Shown here in pieces: positions 8,326 through 18,745 of a stretch of 64,000 nt of DNA. The position numbers and the translations under genes were made by a program. Positions within the stretch are counted from its first letter, which is position 1, and every line of letters starts with the position of its first letter. The DNA lies in contig NZ_JELR01000002.1 in assembly GCF_000708675.1 (NCBI RefSeq), positions 372,001 to 436,000 on the forward strand, given 5' to 3'. Source of the DNA: Microbulbifer sp. HZ11 (GTDB taxonomy: Bacteria; Pseudomonadota; Gammaproteobacteria; Pseudomonadales; Cellvibrionaceae). Below the pieces are notes generated by a model. It did not search any database, had not been told where the DNA came from, and saw only the letters and a list, made by a program, of their open reading frames with translations.

Positions 8326-10443
8326 TTACTCCTCGCCAGTGGCCTCATCCGCCTGCTCGGCTTCTTCGGCTTTGGCTTCCTTGATGGACAGCTTGATGCG
8401 GCCGCGCTGGTCTACGTCCAGTACCTTTACTTTGACCATCTGGCCTTCGCTCAGATAGTCGGTCACCGCGTTGACGCGCTCTTCGGCGATCTGGGAAATG
8501 TGTACCAGACCGTCTTTACCCGGCAGGAAGTTAACGAACGCGCCGAAGTCGACGATACGTACAACCTTACCTTCGTAGATAGCGCCGATCTCGGCTTCCG
8601 CGGTGATTTCCTCGATGCGGGTAACTGCCGCTTCCAGGCTCTGGCCGTCTTCACCGAATACCTTCACGGACCCATCGTCTTCGATGTCGATGGAAGCACC
8701 AGTTTCTTCGGTGATGGAGCGGATGGTCGCACCGCCTTTACCGATCACGTCGCGGATCTTGTCCGGATGGATCTTCAGGGTGGCGTAACGCGGGGCGTTT
8801 TCGTTCACAACCGAGCGGGACTCGCCGATCACCTTGTTCATTTCCGCCAGGATGTGCAGACGCGCATGCAGTGCCTGTTCCAGGGCCGTTTCCATGATCT
8901 CTTCGGTGATGCCTTCGATCTTGATGTCCATCTGCAGTGCAGTAACACCAGAAGCTGTACCGGCTACCTTGAAGTCCATGTCGCCCAGATGGTCTTCATC
9001 ACCCAGGATGTCGGTCAGAACCGCAAAGCCTTCGTCTTCCTTCACCAGGCCCATGGCGATACCGGCAACCGGCGCTTTCAGCGGTACACCCGCGTCCATC
9101 AGTGCCAGACTGGAACCACACACGGAAGCCATGGAGCTGGAACCGTTGGATTCGGTGATTTCGGAAACCACACGCAGGGTGTAGGGGAATTCTTCCGGAT
9201 TCGGCAGAACGGCAGCGATACCGCGGCGTGCCAGACGGCCGTGGCCGATTTCGCGACGGCCGGTCGCGCCGACACGACCCGCTTCACCTACAGAGTAGGG
9301 AGGGAAGTTGTAGTGCAGCATAAAGTAGTCTTTACGCTCGCCTTCCAGGGCATCGATGATCTGTGCATCGCGGGTGGCACCCAGAGTGGAAACCACCAGT
9401 GCCTGGGTTTCACCGCGGGTGAATAGCGCAGAGCCGTGGCTCTTCGGCAATACGCCCACTTCCACGGAGATAGGACGTACGGTTTTGGTGTCGCGACCGT
9501 CGATACGGGGCTCACCGCGCACCACGGCGCCGCGTACGGTTTTCTTCTCCAGCTTGCCGAAGTAGCTCTTGACGGTGCCTTCATCCAGCTCGTCAGACGA
9601 CAGAGCTTCAGCAGCTTCGTTGCGCAGCTCCGCGAGGCGTGCAGTGCGCTGCTGCTTATCGGTGATCTTGTAGGCTTCGGCTACTTTCTCACCGAACTGG
9701 GCTTCCAGTGCGGATTTCAGCTCTTCGTTTTCCGGCTCCGGCTGCCAGTCCCAGGTGGGCTTGCCCGCTTCGGCTTTCAGCTCTTCACAGACCTTAACAA
9801 CCGCCTGCATTTCCTGGTGGGCGAACAGTACCGCACCCAGCATAATGTCTTCCGGCAGCTCAGCGGCTTCGGATTCCACCATCAGAACGGCGTCTTTGGT
9901 ACCGGCTACCACCATGTCCAGTTCGGACTCTTTCAGAGCCGCGTAGCCCGGGTTCAGCAGGTAGCCGTCTTTTTCGGTGTAACCCACACGCGCGGCACCG
10001 ATCGGGCCAGCGAAAGGAATACCGGATACGGACAGTGCGGCAGAGGTACCGATCATGCCGGCGATATCCGGATCTACGTCTTTTTCCGCGGACAGTACGG
10101 TGATCATTACCTGTACTTCGTTCATAAAGCCGTTCGGGAACAGCGGGCGGATCGGACGGTCGATCAGACGGGAAGTCAGAGTTTCTTTCTCAGACGGGCG
10201 GCCTTCACGCTTGAAGAAGCCACCGGGAATCTTGCCAGCCGCGTAGGCCTTCTCTTGATAGTGTACGGACAGCGGGAAGAAGCTCTGATCCGGCTTGGCT
10301 TCCTTGGCACCGACTACGGTACACAACACAACGGTTTCACCCATGGTGACCAGCGCTGCGCCAGTGGCCTGGCGGGCGATACGGCCGGTCTCGATGGTGA
10401 CCTGATCTTTTCCGTACTGGAATGTTTTGGTTACTGGATTCAC
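8326..10443 (-). CDS. pnp: Polyribonucleotide nucleotidyltransferase (PNPase)
   Basis: Phosphorolytic 3'-5' exoribonuclease and degradosome component. About 705 residues from a GTG start at 10443 ([11 protein letters not shown]), preceded by AGGAAAG. The frame is open upstream to 10485, but those codons do not match the family N-terminus. Two RNase PH-like domains occupy about residues 10-230 and 310-540, including [12 protein letters not shown] and the [15 protein letters not shown] metal/active-site region. A KH domain follows ([15 protein letters not shown], about 553-615), then an S1 domain ([18 protein letters not shown], about 620-690) and an acidic tail. It lies downstream of rpsO, as is standard. 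In E. coli PNPase autoregulates via its leader; the leader here contains a large inverted repeat. Confidence 0.98.
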   Translation of the reverse strand: MNPVTKTFQYGKDQVTIETGRIARQATGAALVTMGETVVLCTVVGAKEAKPDQSFFPLSVHYQEKAYAAGKIPGGFFKREGRPSEKETLTSRLIDRPIRPLFPNGFMNEVQVMITVLSAEKDVDPDIAGMIGTSAALSVSGIPFAGPIGAARVGYTEKDGYLLNPGYAALKESELDMVVAGTKDAVLMVESEAAELPEDIMLGAVLFAHQEMQAVVKVCEELKAEAGKPTWDWQPEPENEELKSALEAQFGEKVAEAYKITDKQQRTARLAELRNEAAEALSSDELDEGTVKSYFGKLEKKTVRGAVVRGEPRIDGRDTKTVRPISVEVGVLPKSHGSALFTRGETQALVVSTLGATRDAQIIDALEGERKDYFMLHYNFPPYSVGEAGRVGATGRREIGHGRLARRGIAAVLPNPEEFPYTLRVVSEITESNGSSSMASVCGSSLALMDAGVPLKAPVAGIAMGLVKEDEGFAVLTDILGDEDHLGDMDFKVAGTASGVTALQMDIKIEGITEEIMETALEQALHARLHILAEMNKVIGESRSVVNENAPRYATLKIHPDKIRDVIGKGGATIRSITEETGASIDIEDDGSVKVFGEDGQSLEAAVTRIEEITAEAEIGAIYEGKVVRIVDFGAFVNFLPGKDGLVHISQIAEERVNAVTDYLSEGQMVKVKVLDVDQRGRIKLSIKEAKAEEAEQADEATGEE

Positions 10444-10500
10444 TAGTATCTTTCCTGTTTCCTTACGGCTGCTGGCCCATTCCAACAGCCCCTACAAAGT

Positions 10501-10580
10501 GGTGGATGCGCTGCGCTTATCCCCCCTACAGCCACAAAATAACACTGTGCCGTAGGGCGGATAAGCGTAGCGCATCCGCC
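10501..10580. repeat. Large inverted repeat (REP-like) in the rpsO-pnp intergenic region
   Basis: Arms 10501-10529 and 10552-10580 are 29 bp each with three mismatches and a 22-nt spacer. Right-arm core: gtagggcggataagcgtag. This type of element is common between genes in gammaproteobacteria. Its position in the pnp leader means it would fold in the mRNA and might influence processing. Confidence 0.8.
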
Positions 10581-10610
10581 GGTGGCGAACCTTGCGGTAC
10601 ACCAAATAGA

Positions 10611-10638
10611 AGAATGCCCGCCAGAAGGCGGGCATTCT
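10611..10638 (-). terminator. Hairpin after rpsO
   Basis: The perfect 12-bp stem agaatgcccgcc/ggcgggcattct with loop agaa lies 7 bases beyond the rpsO stop. It lacks a long T-run, so partial termination or an RNase-processed barrier before pnp is likely. Confidence 0.75.
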
Positions 10639-10645
10639 CAGGGTC

Positions 10646-10915
10646 TTAGCGACGCAGGCCGAGCTTGGCGATCAGCTGAGCGTAACGGTTCAGATCCTTG
10701 CGCTTCAGGTAGTCCAGCAGCTTACGACGCTGGTTTACCATACGGATCAGACCACGACGGGAGTGGTGGTCTTGCTTGTGAGAAGCAAAGTGACCCTGAA
10801 GCTTGTTGATGTTGGCAGTCAGCAGGGCTACCTGGACTTCCGGGGAACCGGTGTCGCCTTCAGCCTGGCCGTGCTCTTTCAGGATGGCTGCTTTTTCATT
10901 TGCAGACAGTGCCAT
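10646..10915 (-). CDS. rpsO: 30S ribosomal protein S15
   Basis: 89 residues, exactly the usual length. S15 binds the central domain of 16S rRNA early in small-subunit assembly. The family signature is complete: [17 protein letters not shown] near residues 21-37, then [18 protein letters not shown] and the C-terminal LLDYLKRKD...IAKLGLRR. It sits between truB (upstream) and pnp (downstream), the conserved order. S15 is known to autorepress translation in E. coli; I did not identify a pseudoknot here. Confidence 0.99.
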   Translation of the reverse strand: MALSANEKAAILKEHGQAEGDTGSPEVQVALLTANINKLQGHFASHKQDHHSRRGLIRMVNQRRKLLDYLKRKDLNRYAQLIAKLGLRR

Positions 10916-11023
10916 AACGAATTACCTCGTTCGTAACATGCTTTGAAAATTCGGCTGGCCCGTGCATGTTTACAGACCAGCTAGTTGCGATTGCGGGTTA
11001 CCCGCTCACAGTACCTTCCCACC

Positions 11024-11100
11024 GTCATTCCGGACATTTTTGTCATACCGGACTAGATCCGGTGCGGAATCCACTGGATACCGGCCTGCGCCGGTATGAC
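11024..11100. repeat. Dispersed palindromic intergenic element upstream of rpsO
   Basis: Begins gtcattccgg and ends ccggtatgac, with internal hairpins including ataccggc/gccggtat. A related sequence lies at 12501-12663. Both fall in gaps of the same operon, as expected for a REP/BIME-like family. Confidence 0.65.
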
Positions 11101-11114
11101 GACGGTAAGGAGTG

Positions 11115-12065
11115 CTACTTTACCAGGCGGCGCGGGGCGACCCGTCCGTCATCAGTAATCTCTCCAACGCCTAGAAATTCACCACTTTCCAGGAAGAGGC
11201 GCACCATATCACCTTCGTCGCCCAAACGATAGACCTGCAGATCCATTACCGGCTGACCCTGACGCAGATAGTAACCCGTGTCGTCAGAAAGGATCATTTT
11301 GGGTAAGCCGGAGGCGGGAGAATCCGCCGGAAGCAGGTGGTGATCCAGCTCTTCGGCGCGGCCTTCTCCGCGCTCTTCGGTCAGCGCATCCAGGGTGACC
11401 GAGTCGTCTTCGTGGTAGGGGCCGGCGGCGATGCGGTGCAACTTCTCGACGAAGGCGCCTACACCCAGTGCCTTGCCGAGGTCTTCCGCCAGGCTGCGTA
11501 CATAAGTGCCCTTGGAGCAGTGCACCTCGACCACCACCCGCGGCAGCTTGTCCGGTGATGCGGAGCCCGGGGTAAAACTCACCAGCTCGTAGGAAAAGAT
11601 CTCGACCTGGCGCGCCTCGCGCTCCACTTCGATGCCCTGGCGCGCCAGCTTGTATAAAGGCTGGCCATTGTGCTTGAGGGCAGAATACATGGACGGAACC
11701 TGACTGATGGTTCCGCGGAATGCGGCCATGGCATCAGAAACCTGTTGCTCCGTAAGGCCTGAGGCGTCACTGGTGGCAACCACGTCACCATCCGCGTCGC
11801 CGGTCTCGGTGGTCATGCCAAAACAGAAGGTGCTGCGGTAACGCTTGTCCGCATCCAGCAGGTACTGGGAGAATTTGGTCGCTTCACCGAAACAGATCGG
11901 CAGCACGCCGGTCGCCAATGGGTCCAGCGCACCGGTGTGGCCGGCGCGGTTGGCGAAGAACAGGCGTTTGGCTCTTTGCAGGGCGTCGTTAGCAGAAATC
12001 CCGGCGGGCTTGTTCAACAACAGCACACCGTCAATCTGCCGGCCCCATTTTGGTCGGCGGCCCAT
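11115..12065 (-). CDS. truB: tRNA pseudouridine(55) synthase TruB
   Basis: 316 residues. Isomerises U55 in the T-loop of tRNAs. The N-terminus GVLLLNKPAGISANDAL and the catalytic motif GHTGALDPLATG (Asp near residue 48) are intact, followed by KRYRSTFCFG and the thumb region. The C-terminal part (about 250-316) matches the TruB C-terminal domains. Its ATG overlaps the rbfA stop region by one base, implying translational coupling, the usual rbfA-truB arrangement. The stop lies next to a palindromic element. Confidence 0.97.
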   Translation of the reverse strand: MGRRPKWGRQIDGVLLLNKPAGISANDALQRAKRLFFANRAGHTGALDPLATGVLPICFGEATKFSQYLLDADKRYRSTFCFGMTTETGDADGDVVATSDASGLTEQQVSDAMAAFRGTISQVPSMYSALKHNGQPLYKLARQGIEVEREARQVEIFSYELVSFTPGSASPDKLPRVVVEVHCSKGTYVRSLAEDLGKALGVGAFVEKLHRIAAGPYHEDDSVTLDALTEERGEGRAEELDHHLLPADSPASGLPKMILSDDTGYYLRQGQPVMDLQVYRLGDEGDMVRLFLESGEFLGVGEITDDGRVAPRRLVK

Positions 12066-12475
12066 CAGTCGTTCTGTTCTTCCGAGTTGCTATCTGAGTC
12101 GTCGTCAGATTTTTTCTGGTCCGACTTCACTGCCTTGTCAATCAACGCGGACAAGTGCTGACCACGCACGGAGGTTTCGTCGTAACGGAATTGTAGACGG
12201 GGAATGGTACGGATCTGGATTTCCTTGGCGAGCTGAGTGCGCAGGAACCCTGCCGCCTTGTTCAGCGCCTCCATGGAAATATCGATCTTGCTGCGATCAT
12301 CCTCGCCCACCAGGGTGACGAACACCTTGGCAGTGGTGAGGTCTCGGCTTACCTCCACGTCGTTGACATTGACCATGCCAACCCGCGGGTCGCGCACTTC
12401 GTGCTGGATCAGACGGGCCAGTTCGCGACGCATGGCGTCGGCTACCCGGTCAGCACGGTGGAATTCTTTGGCCAT
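12065..12475 (-). CDS. rbfA: Ribosome-binding factor A
   Basis: 136 residues. A KH-type small protein that binds 30S subunits for 16S 5'-end maturation and cold adaptation. The start MAKEFHRADRVADAMRREL and the core GMVNVNDVEVSRDLTTAKVFV are diagnostic, ending with IPRLQFRYDETSVRG. A polar acidic/serine tail (KSDDDSDSNSEEQND) closes the protein. It lies between infB and truB and abuts truB. Confidence 0.97.
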   Translation of the reverse strand: MAKEFHRADRVADAMRRELARLIQHEVRDPRVGMVNVNDVEVSRDLTTAKVFVTLVGEDDRSKIDISMEALNKAAGFLRTQLAKEIQIRTIPRLQFRYDETSVRGQHLSALIDKAVKSDQKKSDDDSDSNSEEQND

Positions 12476-12500
12476 TGATTACCTATGAAAATGGCTGAAA

Positions 12501-12663
12501 CAACGTCGTTCCGGCGCAAGCCGGAACCCAGAAAACCACGGTGGTTAACTGAACCCCGGGCTGTACCGGGGCGACGGTTCATTTCCCCCTGGATCCCAGC
12601 CTTCGCCGGGATGACGAAATATATTCGCCGGGGTGACGATCTATCTTCGTCAGTGTGACGGTC
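12501..12663. repeat. Composite palindromic repeat region between infB and rbfA
   Basis: Several related hairpins in a row: ttccggcgcaagccggaa at 12509-12526 (perfect), a ccccgg...ccgggg unit near 12554-12573, then repeats of cgccggg(g/a)tgacga. It is the same style as the element at 11024-11100. I see no gene in it. Confidence 0.65.
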
Positions 12664-12665
12664 AA

Positions 12666-15491
12666 TTACAGCTCGCGAGCTACCTTAACGATGTCGAACA
12701 CTTCGATCTGGTCGCCCGGCTTGACGTCATTGTAGTCTTTAACGCCGATACCACACTCCATACCGTTGCGGACTTCCTGCACGTCATCTTTGAAGCGACG
12801 CAGGGATTCCAGTTCTCCTTCGTAGATCACGACGTTGTCACGCAGTACACGGATCGGCTTGTTGCGGTAGACGGTACCCTCGGTGACCATACAGCCAGCA
12901 ATAGCACCCAGCTTCGGAGAGCGGAATACGTCACGCACTTCGGCGATACCGACGATTTCTTCGCGCTCTTCCGGATCCAGCATGCCAGACAGGGCCTGCT
13001 TCACTTCGTCCAACAGGTTGTAGATCACGCTGTAGTAACGGATTTCTACGCTTTCGGTTTCCGCCAGCTTGCGCGCGGCCACATCGGCGCGAGTGTTGAA
13101 ACCAATCACGATGGCGCCAGAGGTCAGAGCCAGGTTGATATCGTTTTCGGCGATACCGCCCACACCACTGGAAACCACGTTGACGGAAACTTCTTCGTTG
13201 CCGATCTCCGCAAGAGCGGCCTGGATAGCCTCCAGGGAACCGCGCACGTCGGCTTTTACGATAACCGGCAAAACTTTCTTCTCGCCAGCTTCCATGTTCG
13301 CAAACATGTTCTCCAGCTTGGCCGCCTGCTGGCGCTGCATACGTTCGATGCGCTCTTTGTCGGCGCGCTGCTCGGCCACTTCACGAGCCTTACGCTCATC
13401 CGCAACCACGAGGAACTCATCACCAGCATTCGGCGTCGAGTCCAGACCCAGCAATTCCACCGGAGTGGATGGGCCGGCTTCCTTCACGGACTTGCCCAGT
13501 TCGTTGGTCATGGCACGTACGCGGCCGTAGCTCTGCCCGGCCAGCACGATATCACCGCGCTTCAACTCACCGCTCTGTACCAGCAGAGTGGCGACAACAC
13601 CGCGACCTTTTTCCAGGCGCGCTTCGATCACAACACCACTGGCCGGCACACCGATTTTGGCTTTCAGCTCCAGCATTTCGGACTGCAGGGAGACGGCTTC
13701 CAACAGCTCGTCAATACCCTGACCAGTGTGGGCAGAGACCTCGATAAATTGCGTGTCACCACCCCAGTCTTCCGGGATAACGTCTTTGGCGGCCAGCTCG
13801 TTCTTGACGCGATCGGGATCCGCGGCTTCCTTGTCGCACTTGTTGATGGCAACAACCATGGGAACGCCTGCGGCTTTGGAGTGCGCAATGGCTTCTTCGG
13901 TCTGCGGCATGACACCGTCGTCCGCTGCCACCACCAGGATAACCACATCGGTCGCCTGGGCACCGCGGGCGCGCATGGCGGTAAACGCGGCATGTCCCGG
14001 GGTATCGAGGAAGGCGATTTCGCCCTGGCTGGTTTTTACCCGGTAGGCACCAATGTGCTGGGTAATACCACCGGCTTCACCGGAGGCAACCTTGGTTTCG
14101 CGAATGTAGTCCAGCAAAGACGTTTTACCGTGGTCTACGTGGCCCATAACGGTAACCACTGGCGAACGGGAAACTTCTTCACCTTCGATATCGGCGGTCA
14201 GGGCAACGAGTTTTTCTTCCAGCTCATTCTCGGAGCGCAGAACCACCTTGTGCCCCATCTCTTCAACGATCAGGGTGGCGGTATCGCGATCCAGGCTCTG
14301 GTTAATGGTGACCATCTCGCCCATTTTCATCAGGCGCTTGATCAGCTCGCCGGCTTTGATATTCAACTGCCTGGCAAGATCGCCGACGGTGATCGTCTCA
14401 CCCAGTTGCACTTCGTACACTTGCTTTCCTGTCGGCTTCTTGAAGCCGTGTGTGTTCTTCACTTTCAGCGTAGGACGAGACAGAGATCGGGTACTGCGTT
14501 TCTCTTCTTCCGTTTCGAAAGCTTCCAGCGCGGCATCGTACAGGGATGTTTTGCTGGTTTTTTTCGGGCCGGACTTACCGCGACGGCTACGCTTCTTGCG
14601 CGGTTCATCGTCATCGCGATCGTCGACAACCGCCTCTTGTTTGCGACGCAGGGACGGTTTGACAGCGGAATCCTCTGTCGCCGCTTTCTGCTTGGCCTTT
14701 TCCGCGCGCTCTTTCTTGTCATCTTCGACACGCTTGCGCTCGGCTTCTACGCGGGCTTTCTTCTCTTCCAGCTCAGCGGCTTCGCGCTCCGCCTCTTTCT
14801 TGCGGCGCTCCATGGCAGCGATACGCATCGCCTCAATATCGTCGACATAGCTGGAACGAATAGGTGCAGGGGCGGGCTTCGGTTCGGCTTTGGGTTCAGG
14901 CTTCGATTCGACTTTTTCTGCAGGCTTGGCTTCAGCAGTCTTTTTCGCATTCACTTTTTCAGCTTCGGCAGCCTTGGCTTCAGCTTCTGCTTTGGCAGCC
15001 GCTTCCGCTTCCTGCTGAGCTTTGGCTTCCGCTTCGGCGCGCGCCTTAGCTTCCGCTTCGGCAGCTTCCTGCTCGGCGCGGGCGCGATCGGCGGCCGCCT
15101 TTTCTGCAGCTGCCAGCTCTTCTTCCGCCTTTTTCAGTGCGGATGTATCGACTTCGGCTTCGGCCTGCTCGCCTTCCGCTTCGGCGCGCTTAACGTAAGT
15201 GCGCTTCTTTCGCACTTCCACGTTCACGGTCTTGCGGCCTGTGCCAGAGCCGGTTTTCAAGGTCGTGGTGGTTTTGCGCTTGAGGGTGATTTTGCGAGGA
15301 GCGGCGCCCTCTTCCCCTTTACTGCTGCCGTGGCTGCTTTTCAGAAAATTGAGCAGGACCTGCTTTTCTTCCGCAGATACCTTTGCATCCGCTGAAGTGT
15401 GGGGCAAACCCGCCTCCTGCATCTGCTTGAGCAGACGCTCTTCGGTGGCACCAACCGATTTGGCGAGTTCGCTAACTGTTACTTCGGCCAT
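12666..15491 (-). CDS. infB: Translation initiation factor IF-2
   Basis: 941 residues. The GTPase that delivers fMet-tRNA to the 30S subunit and promotes subunit joining. An IF2_N domain lies at the start ([21 protein letters not shown]). A long, highly charged Ala/Glu/Lys-rich region runs over about residues 80-330, with a second IF2_N-like segment near 360-410. The G domain from about 440 has [12 protein letters not shown] (G1), DTPGHAAF (G3) and NKCDKE (G4). Beta-barrel and C-terminal fMet-binding domains follow, ending KVARE. The central repetitive linker creates a large false ORF on the opposite strand. It stands in the order nusA-infB-rbfA. Confidence 0.98.
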   Translation of the reverse strand: MAEVTVSELAKSVGATEERLLKQMQEAGLPHTSADAKVSAEEKQVLLNFLKSSHGSSKGEEGAAPRKITLKRKTTTTLKTGSGTGRKTVNVEVRKKRTYVKRAEAEGEQAEAEVDTSALKKAEEELAAAEKAAADRARAEQEAAEAEAKARAEAEAKAQQEAEAAAKAEAEAKAAEAEKVNAKKTAEAKPAEKVESKPEPKAEPKPAPAPIRSSYVDDIEAMRIAAMERRKKEAEREAAELEEKKARVEAERKRVEDDKKERAEKAKQKAATEDSAVKPSLRRKQEAVVDDRDDDEPRKKRSRRGKSGPKKTSKTSLYDAALEAFETEEEKRSTRSLSRPTLKVKNTHGFKKPTGKQVYEVQLGETITVGDLARQLNIKAGELIKRLMKMGEMVTINQSLDRDTATLIVEEMGHKVVLRSENELEEKLVALTADIEGEEVSRSPVVTVMGHVDHGKTSLLDYIRETKVASGEAGGITQHIGAYRVKTSQGEIAFLDTPGHAAFTAMRARGAQATDVVILVVAADDGVMPQTEEAIAHSKAAGVPMVVAINKCDKEAADPDRVKNELAAKDVIPEDWGGDTQFIEVSAHTGQGIDELLEAVSLQSEMLELKAKIGVPASGVVIEARLEKGRGVVATLLVQSGELKRGDIVLAGQSYGRVRAMTNELGKSVKEAGPSTPVELLGLDSTPNAGDEFLVVADERKAREVAEQRADKERIERMQRQQAAKLENMFANMEAGEKKVLPVIVKADVRGSLEAIQAALAEIGNEEVSVNVVSSGVGGIAENDINLALTSGAIVIGFNTRADVAARKLAETESVEIRYYSVIYNLLDEVKQALSGMLDPEEREEIVGIAEVRDVFRSPKLGAIAGCMVTEGTVYRNKPIRVLRDNVVIYEGELESLRRFKDDVQEVRNGMECGIGVKDYNDVKPGDQIEVFDIVKVAREL

Positions 15492-15604
15492 TCTCTCTCC
15501 TAAAAAGTCACTTTGCAGCGGAGCGGTATTAGTTCATTTTACCGCTCCACCCTTGGCCTGCACGGCAGGCAATTGGTGGGCGCGGGTGCTGTACACCACG
15601 CGCA

Positions 15605-15626
15605 GTGCCGGGCAACAGCCCGGCAC
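15605..15626. other. GC-rich hairpin between nusA and infB
   Basis: Perfect 8-bp stem gtgccggg/cccggcac with a 6-nt loop. There is no T-run, so I take it as an mRNA processing or pausing structure rather than a true terminator. Confidence 0.4.
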
Positions 15627-15633
15627 CTTGGCA

Positions 15634-17136
15634 TTAAGCCTCTTGATCACTGTCGTCGGCGAACCAGGGCTCGCGCGCTTTCATGATGAGTGCAGCGGCA
15701 CGTTCCTGGTCCATGCCTTCGATATCAAGCAGGTCGTCGACCGCCTGTTCCGCCAGGTCCTCCATGGAGGAGACACCGCGACTGGCGAGCAGGAACGCCA
15801 GCTGACGATCCATACCTTCCATGCTCAGCAGGTCTTCCTGGGGCTCGGACGCTTCCAGTTCTTCCTCGGAAGCCAGCGCCTGGGTCAGCAGTGCATCCTT
15901 GGCGCGAGCGCGTAATTCTTCGGCGATTTCCTCATCGAAGCCTTCGATACCCAGCATCTCCTCGATCGGCACATAGGCCACTTCTTCAAGGGTGGTGAAT
16001 CCTTCTTCGACCAGAACGCCCGCAACGTCTTCATCGATATCCAGGCGTGCCATGAAGGTTTCCATGATACTGCCGGACTCCGCTTCCTGCTTCGCCTGCC
16101 ACTCGTCAACGCTCATCACGTTGATTTGCCACTGGGTCAACTCGGACGCGAGACGTACGTTCTGACCGCTTCGACCAATGGCCATGGCCAGATTTTCTTC
16201 GGCAACCGCGACATCCATGGAGCCGGCGTCTTCGTCCACCACAATGGATTCAATTTCTGCTGGCGCCATCGCATTGATGACGAACTGGGCCGGGTTGTCG
16301 TCCCACAGCACGATATCCACACGCTCACCAGACAGCTCGTTGGATACTGCCTGAACACGCGCACCGCGCATACCCACGCAGGCACCGACCGGATCGATAC
16401 GTCCATCGTTGGTGTTGACGGCAATCTTGGCGCGCAGCCCGGGATCCCGCGCTGCGCCCTTGATTTCAATCACCTGCTCGGAGATCTCCGGCACCTCGAT
16501 GCGGAACAGCTCGATCAGCATTTCCGGGCAGGAACGGCTCAGCATCAACTGCGGACCGCGTGCTTCCGGTTGGATTTCCAACAGGATGGCGCGGACGCGG
16601 TCGTTGAGTCGGAAAATTTCACGGCCAACCAGCTGGTCCCGCGGCAGGCGTGCTTCGGCGTTGTTGCCCAGATCCACGGCAATAAAGTCGCGGGTGACCT
16701 TTTTCACGGTCCCGCTCACCAGCTCACCCACGCGATCGCGGTATTCGTCAACGATTTTGGCGCGCTCGGCTTCACGTACCTTCTGTACGATGACCTGTTT
16801 GGCAGTCTGCGCGGCGATACGGCCGAACTCGACGTTTTCTACCTGTTCGCGATAAACATCACCGGCTTTCAGCTCGGGATCTTTCTCGTGGGCTTCCTCC
16901 AGGGTGAACTGGGTGCCCAACTCGGCGAGGGTGTCATCGTCGACCACTTCCCAGCTGCGGAAAGTTTCATAGTCACCAGTACGGCGATCGATGATCACCT
17001 CAATGGTGGAGTCTTCGTCGTAGCGCTTCTTGGTGGCAGTCGCAAGGGCCACCTCAATTGCCTGGAAAATAATATCCCGGTCAACGCCTTTCTCGTTGGA
17101 AACCGCCTCGGCTACCAGCAAGATTTCTTTGTTCAT
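15634..17136 (-). CDS. nusA: Transcription termination/antitermination factor NusA
   Basis: 500 residues. Binds RNA polymerase and nascent RNA, modulating pausing, termination and rRNA antitermination. An N-terminal polymerase-binding domain (about 1-125), an S1 domain (about 135-200, [16 protein letters not shown]), then KH1 and KH2 (about 205-345, with [16 protein letters not shown] and [13 protein letters not shown]) are all visible. Two acidic C-terminal repeats (about 365-425 and 440-490) include [11 protein letters not shown], matching the gammaproteobacterial form that contacts alpha-CTD. It lies 150 bases downstream of rimP. Confidence 0.98.
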   Translation of the reverse strand: MNKEILLVAEAVSNEKGVDRDIIFQAIEVALATATKKRYDEDSTIEVIIDRRTGDYETFRSWEVVDDDTLAELGTQFTLEEAHEKDPELKAGDVYREQVENVEFGRIAAQTAKQVIVQKVREAERAKIVDEYRDRVGELVSGTVKKVTRDFIAVDLGNNAEARLPRDQLVGREIFRLNDRVRAILLEIQPEARGPQLMLSRSCPEMLIELFRIEVPEISEQVIEIKGAARDPGLRAKIAVNTNDGRIDPVGACVGMRGARVQAVSNELSGERVDIVLWDDNPAQFVINAMAPAEIESIVVDEDAGSMDVAVAEENLAMAIGRSGQNVRLASELTQWQINVMSVDEWQAKQEAESGSIMETFMARLDIDEDVAGVLVEEGFTTLEEVAYVPIEEMLGIEGFDEEIAEELRARAKDALLTQALASEEELEASEPQEDLLSMEGMDRQLAFLLASRGVSSMEDLAEQAVDDLLDIEGMDQERAAALIMKAREPWFADDSDQEA

Positions 17137-17286
17137 GCAGCTGCCTCTTTAAAAACGCTACGTGCTGACTAATCAATGCTCTGGTGGGGTCTGTAACACC
17201 ACTCCCACCGGCTACTTTCGCATTGCCCTAATATGATCGACCCATTTCGGGCCGGAAAATCTGAAACTGTACTTTTGCAGCCGTGC

Positions 17287-17757
17287 TTACTTTTCGTTAT
17301 CAAACTGCGGGATAATATTGGCCTTCTCGATACTGTCGATGGGCAGCAGGTACTCATTTTCGCTGTCGATACGCAAAACGATTTCATCGCCTTCCACACC
17401 TGCCAGCAGGCCGCGCCACTTGCGCTGGCCATCCAGTGGCATGCGCAAACGCAGCTCTACCTGGGCACCGATATAGCGCTGATACTGTTCCAGTTTGTAC
17501 AGCGGACGATCCATACCCGGAGACGAAACCTCCAGGGTGTATTTGCTGCTTATAGGATCTTCCACATCCATGACTGCGCTCACCTGGCGACTGACTTTCT
17601 CACAGTCGTCCACAGAGATGCCCCTTTCCGAGTCGATGTAGATCCGCAGCAGGGCATTGCGACCATGGGTCTGATAATCAATGCCCCACAGTTCACAATC
17701 CAGTGACTCGACCACCGGAGCCAGGAGCTCTTCCAACAGTTCGCGTTTGCTTGCCAT
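17287..17757 (-). CDS. rimP: Ribosome maturation factor RimP
   Basis: About 156 residues from the ATG at 17757 ([16 protein letters not shown]). The frame is open further upstream, but those codons are not family-like. RimP assists 30S assembly. Recognisable segments are [26 protein letters not shown], and the SSPGMDRPL motif at about residue 86, followed by the C-terminal SH3-like domain. It is the first gene of the nusA-infB block. A separate intrinsic terminator upstream at 17916 isolates it from the tRNA genes, so its promoter should lie between 17758 and 17915. Confidence 0.96.
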   Translation of the reverse strand: MASKRELLEELLAPVVESLDCELWGIDYQTHGRNALLRIYIDSERGISVDDCEKVSRQVSAVMDVEDPISSKYTLEVSSPGMDRPLYKLEQYQRYIGAQVELRLRMPLDGQRKWRGLLAGVEGDEIVLRIDSENEYLLPIDSIEKANIIPQFDNEK

Positions 17758-17915
17758 ATCACCTGTGGCCCCTCTTCGGGGCGGATGCGCAACCGGTTGC
17801 GCCGATCGCAGAGAACAAAAAATGGGCAGCGAAGCCAACCCCACGGTCCGAATGAGAAACCGCGGCGCCGACTCCCGGCCCATTCGGATGGCAAACCACG
17901 TTTGCCGCAGATACG

Positions 17916-17940
17916 AAAAAGCCCCTAACAGGGGCTTTTA
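17916..17940 (-). terminator. Intrinsic terminator of the initiator tRNA transcript
   Basis: The stem aagcccct/aggggctt with loop aaca is followed in the minus direction by a T-run. It ends the two-tRNA transcript before rimP. Confidence 0.9.
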
Positions 17941-17976
17941 CTGCACGAAAACAACCTGAAATGTTTTCGCAAAATT

Positions 17977-18013
17977 TGGTAGCGGGGGCAGGATTTGAAC
18001 CCTAGACCTTCGC
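17977..18013 (-). pseudogene. 3' fragment of an initiator tRNA gene
   Basis: Read on the minus strand, this is a near copy of the 3' end of the neighbouring fMet tRNAs: variable loop, T-arm, 3' acceptor strand and CCA (ending cccgctacca). The T-stem is altered by a small insertion/substitution. No matching 5' acceptor strand (agcgggg) is found upstream, so it cannot fold as a complete tRNA. It lies about 70 bases downstream of an intact copy, inside the same transcript. Confidence 0.75.
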
Positions 18014-18084
18014 CGGCCATGCCGCCAGAGGTGAAAAGCGAGCCCGAGTCGGGCATCTAGCTAAGAACCAATGGTACCGGAAAT

Positions 18085-18161
<77 letters not shown>

Positions 18162-18215
18162 ACAACATCTTGGGAGTTAACAACCATCTACACATCAGAA
18201 GTATAAGATGGAAAT

Positions 18216-18292
<77 letters not shown>

Positions 18293-18371
18293 CCGACACT
18301 TCCCAGAGACCGGATCCTGGTAGAGACCGGCCCCTCGCGATGGGTTGCCCCAACCGCTCAAGAGGCTGCGC

Positions 18372-18400
18372 ATTCTATTGATCGCCCCCCGGGGAGTCAA
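18372..18400 (-). promoter_or_regulatory. Strong sigma70-type promoter for the fMet tRNA genes
   Basis: On the minus strand TTGACT, a 17-bp spacer and TAGAAT. A GC-rich stretch (gcgcagcc) follows the -10, as expected of a stringently controlled stable-RNA discriminator. It lies about 80 bases before the first tRNA. Confidence 0.8.
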
Positions 18401-18745
18401 GTCACTTTTGGCATTTAATCACACCCCTAGATCTCGGGACGGGAATAACGTCACCTCGCCTCTTATATATAGGCAGTTTTATCACTCCCAGTGCTTCAAC
18501 ATTACGTATCGCTCCCCGTGCCGCAGTCAGGAAACAACATTGATAAACATTCTCATTTTACTTATGATCGCCGCCATTCAATAAATAGGCAGGCACAGAT
18601 ACGCAAGACATCCGCGTGAGGGCTAACCCTCACCGCATGGCGGTTAAACCTTCGGCCCCTGCCCGCAACAATTCGCCGCATCATCCGGCAAAATCGTCCA
18701 ATAAATTCGCCCAATAACACATCCAGTTTTCTCAAGGAGCTCAGC
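18401..18745. other. Divergent intergenic region between tRNA promoter and siderophore receptor
   Basis: About 345 bases with no credible gene. It holds a candidate Fur operator at 18542-18560 and the receptor's ribosome site AAGGAG at about 18734-18739. Confidence 0.5.
18542..18560. promoter_or_regulatory. Candidate Fur box
   Basis: gataaacattctcatttta matches the 19-bp consensus gataatgataatcattatc at 13 of 19 positions by eye. It lies about 185 bases before a siderophore-type receptor gene. Confidence 0.45.

Noticed and set aside
8248-9426. 392-codon + strand frame opposite pnp
   Set aside because: Complementary shadow of a highly conserved gene. It also spans the pnp terminator.
10501-12663. 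A CRISPR-like array
   Set aside because: The repeats are inverted palindromes in separate gaps, without regular spacers or cas genes.
12633-15395. 920-codon + strand frame opposite infB
   Set aside because: Phe/Gly/Arg-rich reading of the Glu/Ala/Lys-rich IF-2 linker. infB is unambiguous.
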